This document shows positions 1-5,673 of a stretch of DNA of 20,174 nt, one piece after another. The DNA lies in the IMG/VR virus record IMGVR_UViG_3300047560_000469, positions 1-20,174 of that record; one strand, 5' to 3'. The stretch comes from a virus. A program made the position numbers and the translations under genes. Under the pieces are notes generated by a model, which ran no database searches, was not told the origin of the DNA, and saw only the letters and a list, made by a program, of their open reading frames with translations. Each line of letters begins with the position of its first letter. The stretch's first letter is position 1.

Positions 1-85
1 AATCACGCAAATCCATGCCTTGATGCTGAACATCATGGGTTTCTCCGTTTGCGTTTACATAACTAAATATTGGAAATGCTTTCAT
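1..85 (-). CDS. Partial hypothetical protein (N-terminus only)
   Basis: This is an open frame running off the left edge of the window. It starts at an ATG (85-83) and reads MKAFPIFSYVNANGETHD and onward for 28 residues with no stop. A good Shine-Dalgarno, AAAGGAAG, lies about 7 bases upstream of the ATG, which supports a real start. It is the next gene down the leftward operon after the Sak3-like gene, with a gap of about 33 bases. I do not recognise the fragment, and its function cannot be judged from so few residues. Confidence 0.6.
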   Translation of the reverse strand, partial: MKAFPIFSYVNANGETHDVQHQGMDLRD

Positions 86-118
86 TTTCTAGCTTCCTTT
101 TCTTTTCTGAGAATGTCA

Positions 119-670
119 TCAAACATTGCTTTTAGTTGCCAGTTCTGCTTTTTTGGCATCTTTGGCTGCGGAAATCTTAGCGACTGCTGATTTATCTTTT
201 GACAACTGGTGATAGGCGTTGCCATATATAACTTTGAGTTCATCCATATCCTTTGCGGTATCAATAGCCAAGCACCATGTATCTGCTTGAGTTGTTAGGT
301 CAACTGCTTCTTCTTCAGGTATATCTTCGCCTGCGTAAATGTATAGACCAATGCCATGTAACGCGATTGCTTTAGCCAAGCATCGTTGCATAGCCGTATT
401 GACTGCAAAGGCATCAGGATTGGCAATGGCTTTGTTTTGGGCATTTAATACTGGCAACTGAGCAGTCATAGTCTTACCAAATGCCGTTACTGAGCAAAAG
501 ACCATCAAAGTATCGCCAAAAGCCATAGGAGCTTGATAATCCCATGTAGCCAATGGATCTGCTTGTAGTAGCTGATCTACTGCCCATGCCCAAGAAAGAT
601 AGGTAAATTTGCCTTTCTTTTCGGTATGTTCGTTTACATTAATTTTGCGTAGTTCTAAATATTTAGACAT
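119..670 (-). CDS. Sak3/DUF1071-family single-strand annealing protein
   Basis: This is a 183-residue protein that I recognise as the DUF1071 (Sak3) family of phage recombinases. They anneal complementary single strands during recombination and replication, as Erf, RecT and Red-beta do. The N-terminus (MSKYLELRKINVNEHTEKKG), the FTYLSWAWAVDQLLQ segment (22-36) and the block RCLAKAIALHGIGLYIYAGED (about 96-116) are the family landmarks. The last 50 residues are Ala/Lys-rich and less conserved. The frame is open further upstream from a TTG, but the ATG at 670 is preferred because AAGGGGAAAG lies directly upstream and just after the preceding gene's stop. It sits in a leftward operon of small early genes, where phages usually carry recombination functions. 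Family call is firm by eye; the biochemical role is inferred from the family. Confidence 0.8.
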   Translation of the reverse strand: MSKYLELRKINVNEHTEKKGKFTYLSWAWAVDQLLQADPLATWDYQAPMAFGDTLMVFCSVTAFGKTMTAQLPVLNAQNKAIANPDAFAVNTAMQRCLAKAIALHGIGLYIYAGEDIPEEEAVDLTTQADTWCLAIDTAKDMDELKVIYGNAYHQLSKDKSAVAKISAAKDAKKAELATKSNV

Positions 671-680
671 CACTTTCCCC

Positions 681-974
681 TTAATCATTGATTTCAAATT
701 CAGCTATTTCTTTGGCAAAGCCTTCCATGTAATCCATAGCAACATTAATTAATTTGCGACCTAAAGCTTCATAATCGCCTGAATCAATAATGTCTTGAAT
801 TGCATTGCTTGTATCAACATCAAGCTCTGATAGGGCTTCTGCTATAGCGCCTGTAGTTCTGTAATCAAACTTAGCGCCAACCTTCATTAGTTGCCATGCT
901 CGTTCTTCAATCTCATCTGAACGATCATCATAGTCATCAGGTTCGTAATAGGCATCGTGGCGATTCATTCCCAT
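681..974 (-). CDS. Small acidic hypothetical protein
   Basis: This is an acidic protein of about 97 residues that I do not recognise. The N-terminal part is rich in Asp, Glu and Tyr (HDAYYEPDDYDDRSDEIEER); the rest looks helical and contains no obvious catalytic motif. The longest frame begins at a TTG (992), but that lies inside the preceding 26-codon gene. The ATG at 974 follows that gene's stop by one base (TAACATG), so translational coupling is likely; the ATG at 968 is an alternative. Only a weak GGGTG serves as a ribosome binding site. The stop lies a few bases before the Sak3 Shine-Dalgarno. Acidic small early phage proteins are sometimes DNA mimics or inhibitors of host enzymes, but nothing here shows that. 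Confidence 0.65.
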   Translation of the reverse strand: MGMNRHDAYYEPDDYDDRSDEIEERAWQLMKVGAKFDYRTTGAIAEALSELDVDTSNAIQDIIDSGDYEALGRKLINVAMDYMEGFAKEIAEFEIND

Positions 975-975
975 G

Positions 976-1056
976 TTAAGCACCCATCGCAAACATCGCG
1001 CCCAATACTATGCCAAGAATAATTACGCCTAGCCAATCCATTAATGTTGGTTTCAT
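976..1056 (-). CDS. 26-residue hydrophobic membrane peptide
   Basis: This very short gene encodes MKPTLMDWLGVIILGIVLGA followed by MFAMGA and a TAA. The N-terminal seven residues carry one Lys and one Asp; the remaining 18 or so form a continuous hydrophobic stretch long enough to be one transmembrane helix. It is supported by a near-perfect Shine-Dalgarno (AAAGGAG, seven to eight bases upstream), placed inside the end of the upstream gene, and by its exact fit between two neighbours. The stop is one base from the next ATG. Function is unknown. Single-helix phage peptides can be superinfection exclusion proteins, lysis regulators or modulators of membrane proteins; none of these is demonstrated here. 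Confidence 0.6.
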   Translation of the reverse strand: MKPTLMDWLGVIILGIVLGAMFAMGA

Positions 1057-1059
1057 CAC

Positions 1060-1275
1060 TTATTCTCCTTTGTTTGCAGCTGAAATATTAAAAAATCTGA
1101 AGTTGTTGCCCATAACATCGTCAACAATAGATTTGAGCTTGTAAAAGCATGAGTTGTCAGGATCTTTAACGCATATAGCTTGATATGCGTTATTGGCAGA
1201 TTCTTCAGAATCAAACCATTTGTAAACATTCCAATCTGAAAATGTATACATTTGAATTGCGTAAATTGTTTTCAT
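1060..1275 (-). CDS. Small hypothetical protein
   Basis: This is a 71-residue protein, MKTIYAIQMYTFSDWNVYKW at the start, not recognised. The composition suggests a compact alpha/beta fold: a beta-strand start, aromatic residues (DWNVYKWF), then a helix-like SEESANNAYQAI and the pair Cys-Phe-Tyr near KDPDNSCFYKL. No catalytic motif is visible. The start is fixed by AAGGAG eight bases upstream of the ATG at 1275; a GTG one codon earlier is less likely. The gene's last codons (AAA GGA GAA TAA) form the Shine-Dalgarno of the downstream 26-codon gene, so the two are tightly coupled. It is part of the leftward early operon. Confidence 0.75.
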   Translation of the reverse strand: MKTIYAIQMYTFSDWNVYKWFDSEESANNAYQAICVKDPDNSCFYKLKSIVDDVMGNNFRFFNISAANKGE

Positions 1276-1290
1276 CACTTACTCCTTAAA

Positions 1291-1506
1291 TTAACGATCA
1301 ATACGATTGGTTACATCAAAACGATCAGATTGGCGCTGATCTTCTAAGTAGATCAATTTAGCGTGATCTGCGCTTTTAGCTTGGTAATCAGCACAAATTG
1401 GAAACTCATCACCATTTGCTAAAACTGCCATCCAAGCGCCACTAACAGTAGCTTTGATTCTTGGGTTGTAACGCTCAGGTTGTAAATAGATTTCTACGAT
1501 TTTCAT
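1291..1506 (-). CDS. Small hypothetical protein, first gene of the leftward operon
   Basis: This is a 71-residue unknown protein starting MKIVEIYLQPERYNPRIKAT. It seems to have beta-strand character in the first half (KIVEIYL, IKATVSGAWMAVLANG) and a charged second half ending in DRFDVTNRIDR. I recognise no family. The ATG at 1506 has GGGAAAGC about seven bases upstream. It is the first substantial gene downstream of the predicted leftward promoter. A 15-codon frame (1522-1475) overlaps its start in another register and could be a leader peptide or chance. Confidence 0.75.
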   Translation of the reverse strand: MKIVEIYLQPERYNPRIKATVSGAWMAVLANGDEFPICADYQAKSADHAKLIYLEDQRQSDRFDVTNRIDR

Positions 1507-1541
1507 TTTGCTTTCCCTTCATCACTTGTTTAAGTTCAGTC

Positions 1542-1568
1542 AGTATATACCAAATTAGACCTTTGCAA
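1542..1568 (-). promoter_or_regulatory. Predicted leftward early promoter
   Basis: On the minus strand a TATACT hexamer (1547-1542, five of six matches to the -10 consensus) lies in the context TTTGGTATATACTGAC. TTGCAA (1568-1563) is a candidate -35, but the spacing is 15 bases, shorter than ideal. Transcription would begin near 1535 and read the leftward early operon. TTGCAA is its own reverse complement, so it could also serve the rightward promoter. This is a prediction from motif matching only. Confidence 0.45.
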
Positions 1569-1591
1569 TAGATTTATTCAATTATTTTTAT
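1563..1591 (+). promoter_or_regulatory. Predicted rightward promoter for the Cro-like/replication operon
   Basis: On the plus strand TTGCAA (1563-1568) and TTTTAT (1586-1591) are spaced by 17 bases, giving a weak but well-spaced sigma-70-like promoter. The start would fall about 1598, inside the inverted repeat at 1591-1605, leaving a leader of about 60 bases before the ATG at 1659. Each hexamer matches the consensus at four positions or so. A TATGAT at 1634 is too close to the Shine-Dalgarno to be a convincing alternative. Confidence 0.35.
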
Positions 1592-1605
1592 AGGGACATT
1601 CCCTA
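1591..1605. promoter_or_regulatory. Inverted repeat TAGGGA-CAT-TCCCTA, candidate operator
   Basis: This is a perfect dyad: TAGGGA and TCCCTA with a three-base centre, 15 bp in all. It lies in the divergent control region, downstream of the predicted rightward -10 and upstream of the Cro-like gene. Its size and position suit an operator for a small helix-turn-helix dimer, most simply the adjacent YdaS/Cro-like protein repressing its own operon. No second equally good copy is evident in this 150-base region; TAGGTGTATTTATCCA at 1607-1622 is at best a degenerate relative. Confidence 0.5.
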
Positions 1606-1658
1606 ATAGGTGTATTTATCCATAGTTTTGCTATATGATTACGAAAAAGGAGCTATTT

Positions 1659-1856
1659 ATGAACCCAACTGACCTATTAAAAATTGAGTTTGGAAGCCTT
1701 GTAAACCTTGCCGAAAAGCTTGGAATCAAGCCTCAAACCATCTATTTATGGAACTCAACCAAGATTCCATTTAAATATTTGCGCCAAATTGAGCAGCTTT
1801 CTGAGTTGCGTTTAACAAGAGAAATGCTAAGACCTGACCTTTTTAAAAAGGACTGA
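1659..1856 (+). CDS. YdaS/Cro-like helix-turn-helix repressor
   Basis: This is a 65-residue DNA-binding protein of the YdaS/Cro-like type. Residues 11-43 (FGSLVNLAEKLGIKPQTIYL and on) form a helix-turn-helix with the usual AEKLGIKPQTIYLW recognition pattern. The ending RLTREMLRPDLF is characteristic of these small Cro-like proteins, where the matching stretch is often LTRxxLRPDxF. The start at 1659 is chosen because AAAAAGGAGC lies six bases upstream; the ATG at 1635 has no such site. It heads the rightward replication operon directly after a control region with a dyad, so autoregulation and control of the lytic/lysogenic choice are plausible. In the Escherichia coli Rac prophage, YdaS is likewise near a YdaU-like gene. 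No CI-type repressor is visible in the window. Confidence 0.8.
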   Translation: MNPTDLLKIEFGSLVNLAEKLGIKPQTIYLWNSTKIPFKYLRQIEQLSELRLTREMLRPDLFKKD

Positions 1857-1857
1857 A

Positions 1858-2502
1858 ATGCACTATTACAAGTTCAACATAGGGGACTGGCATTTGGCTA
1901 CTAGCCATCTAAGTCTTGAAGAAGAAGCCGTTTATTTCAAGCTTATTAACTACTATTACGATACTGAATTGCCTATCCCAGTAGAAACCCAATCGGTTAT
2001 TAGACGCTTACGCTTGGGTTCTGTTAAGGATATTGTTGGGATAGTTTTATCTGAGTTTTTTGTTTTGCAAGATGATGGTTGGCATCATTTAAGGTGTGAT
2101 GAGGAAATTTCTAAGTATCACCATAAGGCAGAAGTCAATCAGCGTATAGGGAAATTAGGTGGTAGACCTAAGAAAACCCAATCGGTTTCGGAAGGGTTAC
2201 CACAAATAACCCTAACCACTAACCAAGAACCACTAACCAGTAGTAAGCCAAAAAAGAGAAAGACTGCTATGACTTTAAATAAAGATACGATGCCTGAAAA
2301 GTATGAGGACTTTATTCGCGAAGAACGACCTGACCTAGATCCTTTACAAACCTATTACAAATTCTGCGATTACTGGCTTGGTAATGGAGAAACCAAAGCT
2401 GATTGGTTAGCAACATGGCGTAATTGGGTACGAAATGAGAAGAAGCAATTTAAACCCAAATCTGACAATAACTTTGATGACTTAATGAGGATGGCAAAAT
2501 GA
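1858..2502 (+). CDS. DUF1376 (YdaU-like) replication protein
   Basis: This is a 214-residue protein with an N-terminal DUF1376 domain: MHYYKFNIGDWHLATSHLSL, then EEEAVYFKLINYYYDTE and RRLRLG, covering roughly residues 3-85. After a polar linker rich in Lys, Thr and Ser (about 100-140) comes a C-terminal segment with many Trp residues (YWLGNGETKADWLATWRNWV, about 171-190). That segment resembles the tails of phage replication initiators and DnaT-like primosome proteins. DUF1376 proteins lie in the initiator/helicase-loader position of many lambdoid-type operons. The gene starts one base after the Cro-like gene's stop, behind an AAAAAGGAC site, and overlaps the next gene by ATGA. I infer that it recruits or loads the downstream DnaB-type helicase at the origin. 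Confidence 0.75.
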   Translation: MHYYKFNIGDWHLATSHLSLEEEAVYFKLINYYYDTELPIPVETQSVIRRLRLGSVKDIVGIVLSEFFVLQDDGWHHLRCDEEISKYHHKAEVNQRIGKLGGRPKKTQSVSEGLPQITLTTNQEPLTSSKPKKRKTAMTLNKDTMPEKYEDFIREERPDLDPLQTYYKFCDYWLGNGETKADWLATWRNWVRNEKKQFKPKSDNNFDDLMRMAK

Positions 2503-2810
2503 TTGGACAAAATGAATTGTTGAAATACTTGACGAATGGTGGAGTTGTAAAAAGCGTATTTTTGCTAGTAGGTGAAAAACCTGATTGGTTTGATCCTAAA
2601 AAGCAAGAAGATATGTCCATGCCAATGATCTATACAGGCAAGAGAAATCCTCAGCCATTAGACCTAAAGTTTCTTAAAGGTCAAAATATACAGTTAATTC
2701 ACGCTAAAAACGCCTCTGACGAGCTTTTTGCTAGGTGGTATATACATACCCATCAACTTCAGTCAAAAACGCTTGTAGCGCTTGATAGCGATGGGGTCAT
2801 TCATGTTTAA
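2499..2810 (+). CDS. Hypothetical protein in the replication operon
   Basis: This is a 103-residue protein I do not recognise. The sequence alternates strands and helices (VVKSVFLLVGEKPDWFDP, QNIQLIHAKNASDELFARWY, KTLVALDSDGVIHV), suggesting a small alpha/beta fold. HAKNASDELFARWYIHTHQL may be an amphipathic helix. No nuclease or zinc motif stands out. It begins at an ATGA overlap with the DUF1376 gene and its stop overlaps the start of the helicase gene, so it is certainly co-translated with both. A replication accessory role fits the context, but this is inference only. Confidence 0.65.
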   Translation: MIGQNELLKYLTNGGVVKSVFLLVGEKPDWFDPKKQEDMSMPMIYTGKRNPQPLDLKFLKGQNIQLIHAKNASDELFARWYIHTHQLQSKTLVALDSDGVIHV

Positions 2811-3714
2811 AAATATTGTTTCTGATATTGATTTTCAGGAATATTCCGAACTGCATAATTTAGTTTATGAAGTTTCACAACTTTCAGAACTTGCTGATGA
2901 CATCAAAGCATTTTCAAGAGGTGAATATTTTGCTAAAGGCGTTAAGTTGCCGTGGTCAAAAACCCATCAGCAAATTGAGCTTAGACCAGCTGAGTTGTCG
3001 TTATGGGGTGGATCTACTGGTCATGGCAAATCTTTGTTGATAGGACAAGTCATCCTTTCAATCATGGAGCAAGGTAAAAAATGCTTGATTGCAAGCTTTG
3101 AAATGCCACCAGTTTCAACCCTTTTTAGGATGACTAGACAAGCTACAGGCATGAAACATCCAACTGAAATGTCTATTGATGCTTTTGCTGATTGGGGTAA
3201 TGACCATCTTTATATTTATAAACATACAGGAATGGTTGATGGATTAAAAGTTTTGGCTATGTGCCGATATGCCTCAGAAGTCTTAAAAATTGAACATTTG
3301 GTCATTGATAATTTGATGACTTGCGTTAATGGCGAAGATGACTACAACGCGCAGAAGAACTTTGTATCGACGATCAAATCTATTGCGCTATCAACTGGAA
3401 TGCACATTCATTTAATTTGCCATGTAAGAAAGGTAAATAGTGAAAAAGAGATTCCAATAATGAGCGACATTAAAGGCTCGTCAGCCGTTACTAGCTTTGC
3501 AGATAATGTATTTTTAGTGTGGAAAAATGCAGAAAAAGCTCAAAAAGTAGCTGAAAATCCTCATCATTTTGATCGCGAAGAAGCTGATGCAATCCTAAGA
3601 TGCACTAAGAATAGGAATGGCGAATCAACTCCTATGTATAAGCTTTGGTTTGATTACAAATCTCAGCAATATTTAGAAGAAGCCGATAGCCATTTGCATA
3701 GGTATTTGGAATGA
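2803..3714 (+). CDS. DnaB-family replicative helicase (helicase domain only)
   Basis: This 303-residue RecA-fold ATPase has the hexameric replicative helicase motifs in order. Walker A is GSTGHGKS (70-77), then SFEMP with the likely catalytic Glu (E100), Walker B HLVIDN (165-170), the H3-like HIHLICHVRK (201-210), DIKGSSAVTSFADN (222-235) and CTKNRNGE (267-274), which may supply an arginine finger. There is only about 60 residues before the ATPase core, so neither a primase/Toprim domain nor a full DnaB N-terminal domain is present. This looks like the helicase half of a T7 gp4/Twinkle-type protein. The ATG at 2803 is chosen, with GATGGGG upstream; TTG 2782 and ATG 2791 are alternatives. It would unwind DNA at the phage fork with the DUF1376 protein as probable partner and with host or unseen primase. 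Confidence 0.85.
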   Translation: MFKNIVSDIDFQEYSELHNLVYEVSQLSELADDIKAFSRGEYFAKGVKLPWSKTHQQIELRPAELSLWGGSTGHGKSLLIGQVILSIMEQGKKCLIASFEMPPVSTLFRMTRQATGMKHPTEMSIDAFADWGNDHLYIYKHTGMVDGLKVLAMCRYASEVLKIEHLVIDNLMTCVNGEDDYNAQKNFVSTIKSIALSTGMHIHLICHVRKVNSEKEIPIMSDIKGSSAVTSFADNVFLVWKNAEKAQKVAENPHHFDREEADAILRCTKNRNGESTPMYKLWFDYKSQQYLEEADSHLHRYLE

Positions 3715-4367
3715 AAGTTATCCCCATTAAAAATGAGGAAACCTATGAATGGTTGCTTAAAAAGCATTATGCCAAGCGCATTCCGCAGATCATGTTTGCC
3801 TTTGGTCTTTATGAGGATAGCCAGTTGGTAGGCGTTTGCACTTACGGAATACCGGCTAGTCCTAGCCTTTGCATGGGCATTTGTGGCAAAGAATATGCCG
3901 ATAAAGTCTTGGAGCTAAACAGGGTTTGCTTGATGGATAACTCAAAAAATCAAGCCAGTTTTCTTGTAGCCAACTCAATTAAGTTATTGCCAAAACCAAC
4001 CATAGTCGTTTCCTATGCTGATACTGGCAAAGGTCATGTAGGTTATGTCTATCAGGCTACGAATTTCTTGTATACAGGGCTATCCGCGCAACGAGTTGAT
4101 TGGACTGTCAAAGGCTTAGAGCATAAGCATTCCAAGACCTTATCTGATGGCATGACATTGGAATCCATTAAAGAAAAATATGGTGATGATTTTTACTATG
4201 TAGAAAGGTCAAGAAAGCATAGATACATTTACTTTCATGGTGATAAACGCCAAAAAAAGTTGATGAATAGTTTATTGAAATATGAGATCGAGCCATACCC
4301 TAAAGGCGATTCTCAGAAATACGATTCAGGTTCTAAAGTAGTTACTCAAGGGTTGTTATTTGGATAA
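3711..4367 (+). CDS. mom: Mom-family DNA adenine modification protein
   Basis: This 218-residue protein resembles the Mom family, named after the phage Mu protein that converts adenine in DNA to a bulky N6-acetamido derivative and so blocks many restriction enzymes. Recognisable blocks are KHYAKRIPQIMFAFGLY (18-34), LVGVCTYGIPASP (39-51), LELNRVCL (67-74), ASFLVANSIKLLPKP (82-96) and the most telling one, VSYADTGKGHVGYVYQATNF (100-119), followed by YTGLSA. The fold is GNAT-like. D104 and the His/Tyr pair at 19-20 are conserved-looking polar residues, but their roles are not shown here. It overlaps the helicase gene by ATGA, so it is expressed with the replication genes and not late as in Mu. 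No Com-like zinc-finger activator or DNA methyltransferase gene is visible nearby. Family call is good by eye; activity is inferred. Confidence 0.8.
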   Translation: MKVIPIKNEETYEWLLKKHYAKRIPQIMFAFGLYEDSQLVGVCTYGIPASPSLCMGICGKEYADKVLELNRVCLMDNSKNQASFLVANSIKLLPKPTIVVSYADTGKGHVGYVYQATNFLYTGLSAQRVDWTVKGLEHKHSKTLSDGMTLESIKEKYGDDFYYVERSRKHRYIYFHGDKRQKKLMNSLLKYEIEPYPKGDSQKYDSGSKVVTQGLLFG

Positions 4368-4376
4368 GGAGAAAAA

Positions 4377-4715
4377 ATGGAAGATATTAACCCCAATCAA
4401 GCAGTAGATTTTTTGTTAAAAAACGCAGGGCTATACGCCAAAGCTAAAGCTCAAAGGGTTTATTTAGAGGAATTTAGGAAATCTAAGAAAGCTTTATTGA
4501 TGCAAGAAGCTTTGTTAGCTGGCGTAGATACTATGGCTGGTCAGGAACGCGATGCCTATGCTAGAAGCGAATATAGGGAAATCCTAGATGGTCTTAAAGA
4601 AGCAGTTGAGATTGAGGAAAAACTAAAATGGCAACTAACTGGCGCACAACTCAGAGTTGATATTTGGAGAACTAATCAAGCTAATAATCGATTTATTGAA
4701 AAGGCTACACAATGA
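4377..4715 (+). CDS. Hypothetical helical protein, replication operon
   Basis: This is a 112-residue, strongly helical, charged protein (AKAKAQRVYLEEFRKSKKAL, then DGLKEAVEIEEKLKWQL and RVDIWRTNQANNR), probably coiled-coil. It resembles small proteins often found beside phage annealing or recombination genes, which have no assigned biochemical role as far as I know. AAGGAGAAAA lies directly upstream of the ATG. The gap from the Mom gene is nine bases and the stop overlaps the next gene by ATGA. Function unknown; a structural or recombination accessory role is only a guess. Confidence 0.75.
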   Translation: MEDINPNQAVDFLLKNAGLYAKAKAQRVYLEEFRKSKKALLMQEALLAGVDTMAGQERDAYARSEYREILDGLKEAVEIEEKLKWQLTGAQLRVDIWRTNQANNRFIEKATQ

Positions 4716-4981
4716 CAAAAAATGACCAAAACTTATTAAAACAGATGATCCGCGCAGGGCATTTTAGCTATGACATTTACTTGCTTTTAGTGGAGCATAA
4801 CAAGGTAGTGGCTAAAGAAATGATTGCCAAAATGGGTAACAAATGGTGTCTCCATCCTGACAATGCCGTAAAGCGCTTAAATACGCCTTTACCGCTTTTA
4901 AATCAACCAACTGAGGCAAAGGTATTAAAAAGGAAAAAAGCAGAGCCTAAAGAGCCTATTCCGTTCTTAGGATGGGCATAG
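4712..4981 (+). CDS. Hypothetical protein, last gene of the rightward operon
   Basis: This is an 89-residue protein without a family I recognise. Residues 1-45 look helical (LLKQMIRAGHFSYDIYLLLV), and the second half is basic and proline-rich (KVLKRKKAEPKEPIPFLGWA), suggesting a disordered tail. The N-terminal part has some resemblance to winged-helix or helical-bundle adaptors but no clear motif. It starts at an ATGA overlap with the preceding gene and is the last gene before the convergent gap, with the stop at 4979-4981. Confidence 0.65.
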   Translation: MTKNDQNLLKQMIRAGHFSYDIYLLLVEHNKVVAKEMIAKMGNKWCLHPDNAVKRLNTPLPLLNQPTEAKVLKRKKAEPKEPIPFLGWA

Positions 4982-5067
4982 GATGTAAATTTGGCGATTG
5001 CTAACTGTAGGTATGAAGGCAGAAAAAATCCCTACTTATCGCATCCTTTAGTGTCTGCCTAACCACC
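4982..5067. other. Convergent intergenic gap with interlocking inverted repeats
   Basis: This 86-base gap separates the rightward replication operon from the end of the leftward late operon. No gene is visible. Three complementary pairs occur: GGATG (4981-4985) with CATCC (5042-5046), GTAGG (5007-5011) with CCTAC (5031-5035), and AGGCAGA (5017-5023) with TCTGCCT (5054-5060). The first two are nested. The third crosses them, so all three could form only as a pseudoknot-like fold. None is followed by a good U tract, so I do not call a standard rho-independent terminator, although termination from both sides would be expected here. Confidence 0.35.
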
Positions 5068-5673
5068 CTATGCGTTTCTTAGAATTGCTAGGACTTTCTG
5101 AGTTCTAGCTTTTCTATCTTCTAAGCCTAAAGTGCCACCATTAATCTTTTTGGTAATGCCTTCAATGTCCATTTTGTCAGCTAATTCGTTTAGATTGCGC
5201 TTATTCCAATACCAACCAGCGCTTAAAGTCGCATATTCAGGAGTAGTAAGCAAATCAGGATTACTGAGAACATCCACACCAACATTATGTCCAAAGTTTG
5301 CATAGTTTTCGCGCCCAGTAAGTTGGATTAAGCCACGACCATGATACTTCCAACCATCACCTTCCTCAATGTTGCCCATACGACCGGCGTAGACTTTATT
5401 GGCAATCTTTTCAGGATTATGTTCAAACTTTTCAGCAGTATCAAGATCAGGGAAACGACTAGACCAAGTTCTCATTAAGCCTTGAGCAGAATAATTTAGG
5501 TTTTCAGATAAAGACTTAAAAGAGTTGCTTTCGTGCATTACCTGAGCTAGAAAACAAGCTTGTCTTTCAGGAGTATTGATGTCGTACTTGTCAAAACATT
5601 TATTTAAACCATCTAACCATTTTTCTTCTAAACCAAGCGCGTTGAGCTTTTCAGTTGTTATCTGAGCCATCAT
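5068..5673 (-). CDS. GH19-type endolysin (chitinase-like muramidase)
   Basis: This 201-residue protein is a glycoside hydrolase family 19-type lysin, which cuts the glycan strands of peptidoglycan at the end of infection. Landmarks are FLAQVMHESNSFKSLSENLN (41-60), with E48 as likely general acid and E57 as likely second acid, then YSAQGL, followed by YHGRGLIQLTGRENYANFG (110-128) and SAGWYW (151-156). It has no signal peptide or peptidoglycan-binding extension, so it would depend on a holin to cross the membrane. The start has two adjacent ATGs (5673 and 5670) behind AGGAC; the second has the better spacing. It overlaps the holin-like gene upstream by 23 bases and is the last gene of the late operon. 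Confidence 0.9.
   Translation of the reverse strand: MMAQITTEKLNALGLEEKWLDGLNKCFDKYDINTPERQACFLAQVMHESNSFKSLSENLNYSAQGLMRTWSSRFPDLDTAEKFEHNPEKIANKVYAGRMGNIEEGDGWKYHGRGLIQLTGRENYANFGHNVGVDVLSNPDLLTTPEYATLSAGWYWNKRNLNELADKMDIEGITKKINGGTLGLEDRKARTQKVLAILRNA

Noticed and set aside
82-264. A 60-codon minus-strand frame overlapping the end of the Sak3-like gene and ending in an ATGA overlap with the next gene
   Set aside because: It lies almost wholly within the Sak3 gene in another frame, has no ribosome binding site, and its composition is that of a shadow. Only its last 14 codons (MFDDILRKEKEARK) lie beyond the Sak3 stop, and a programmed frameshift has no visible slippery site.
1632-1639. TATATGAT before the Cro-like gene as a -10 element
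   Set aside because: A start from it would fall on the Shine-Dalgarno itself, and no -35 is at the right distance. The upstream pair at 1563-1591 is a better choice.
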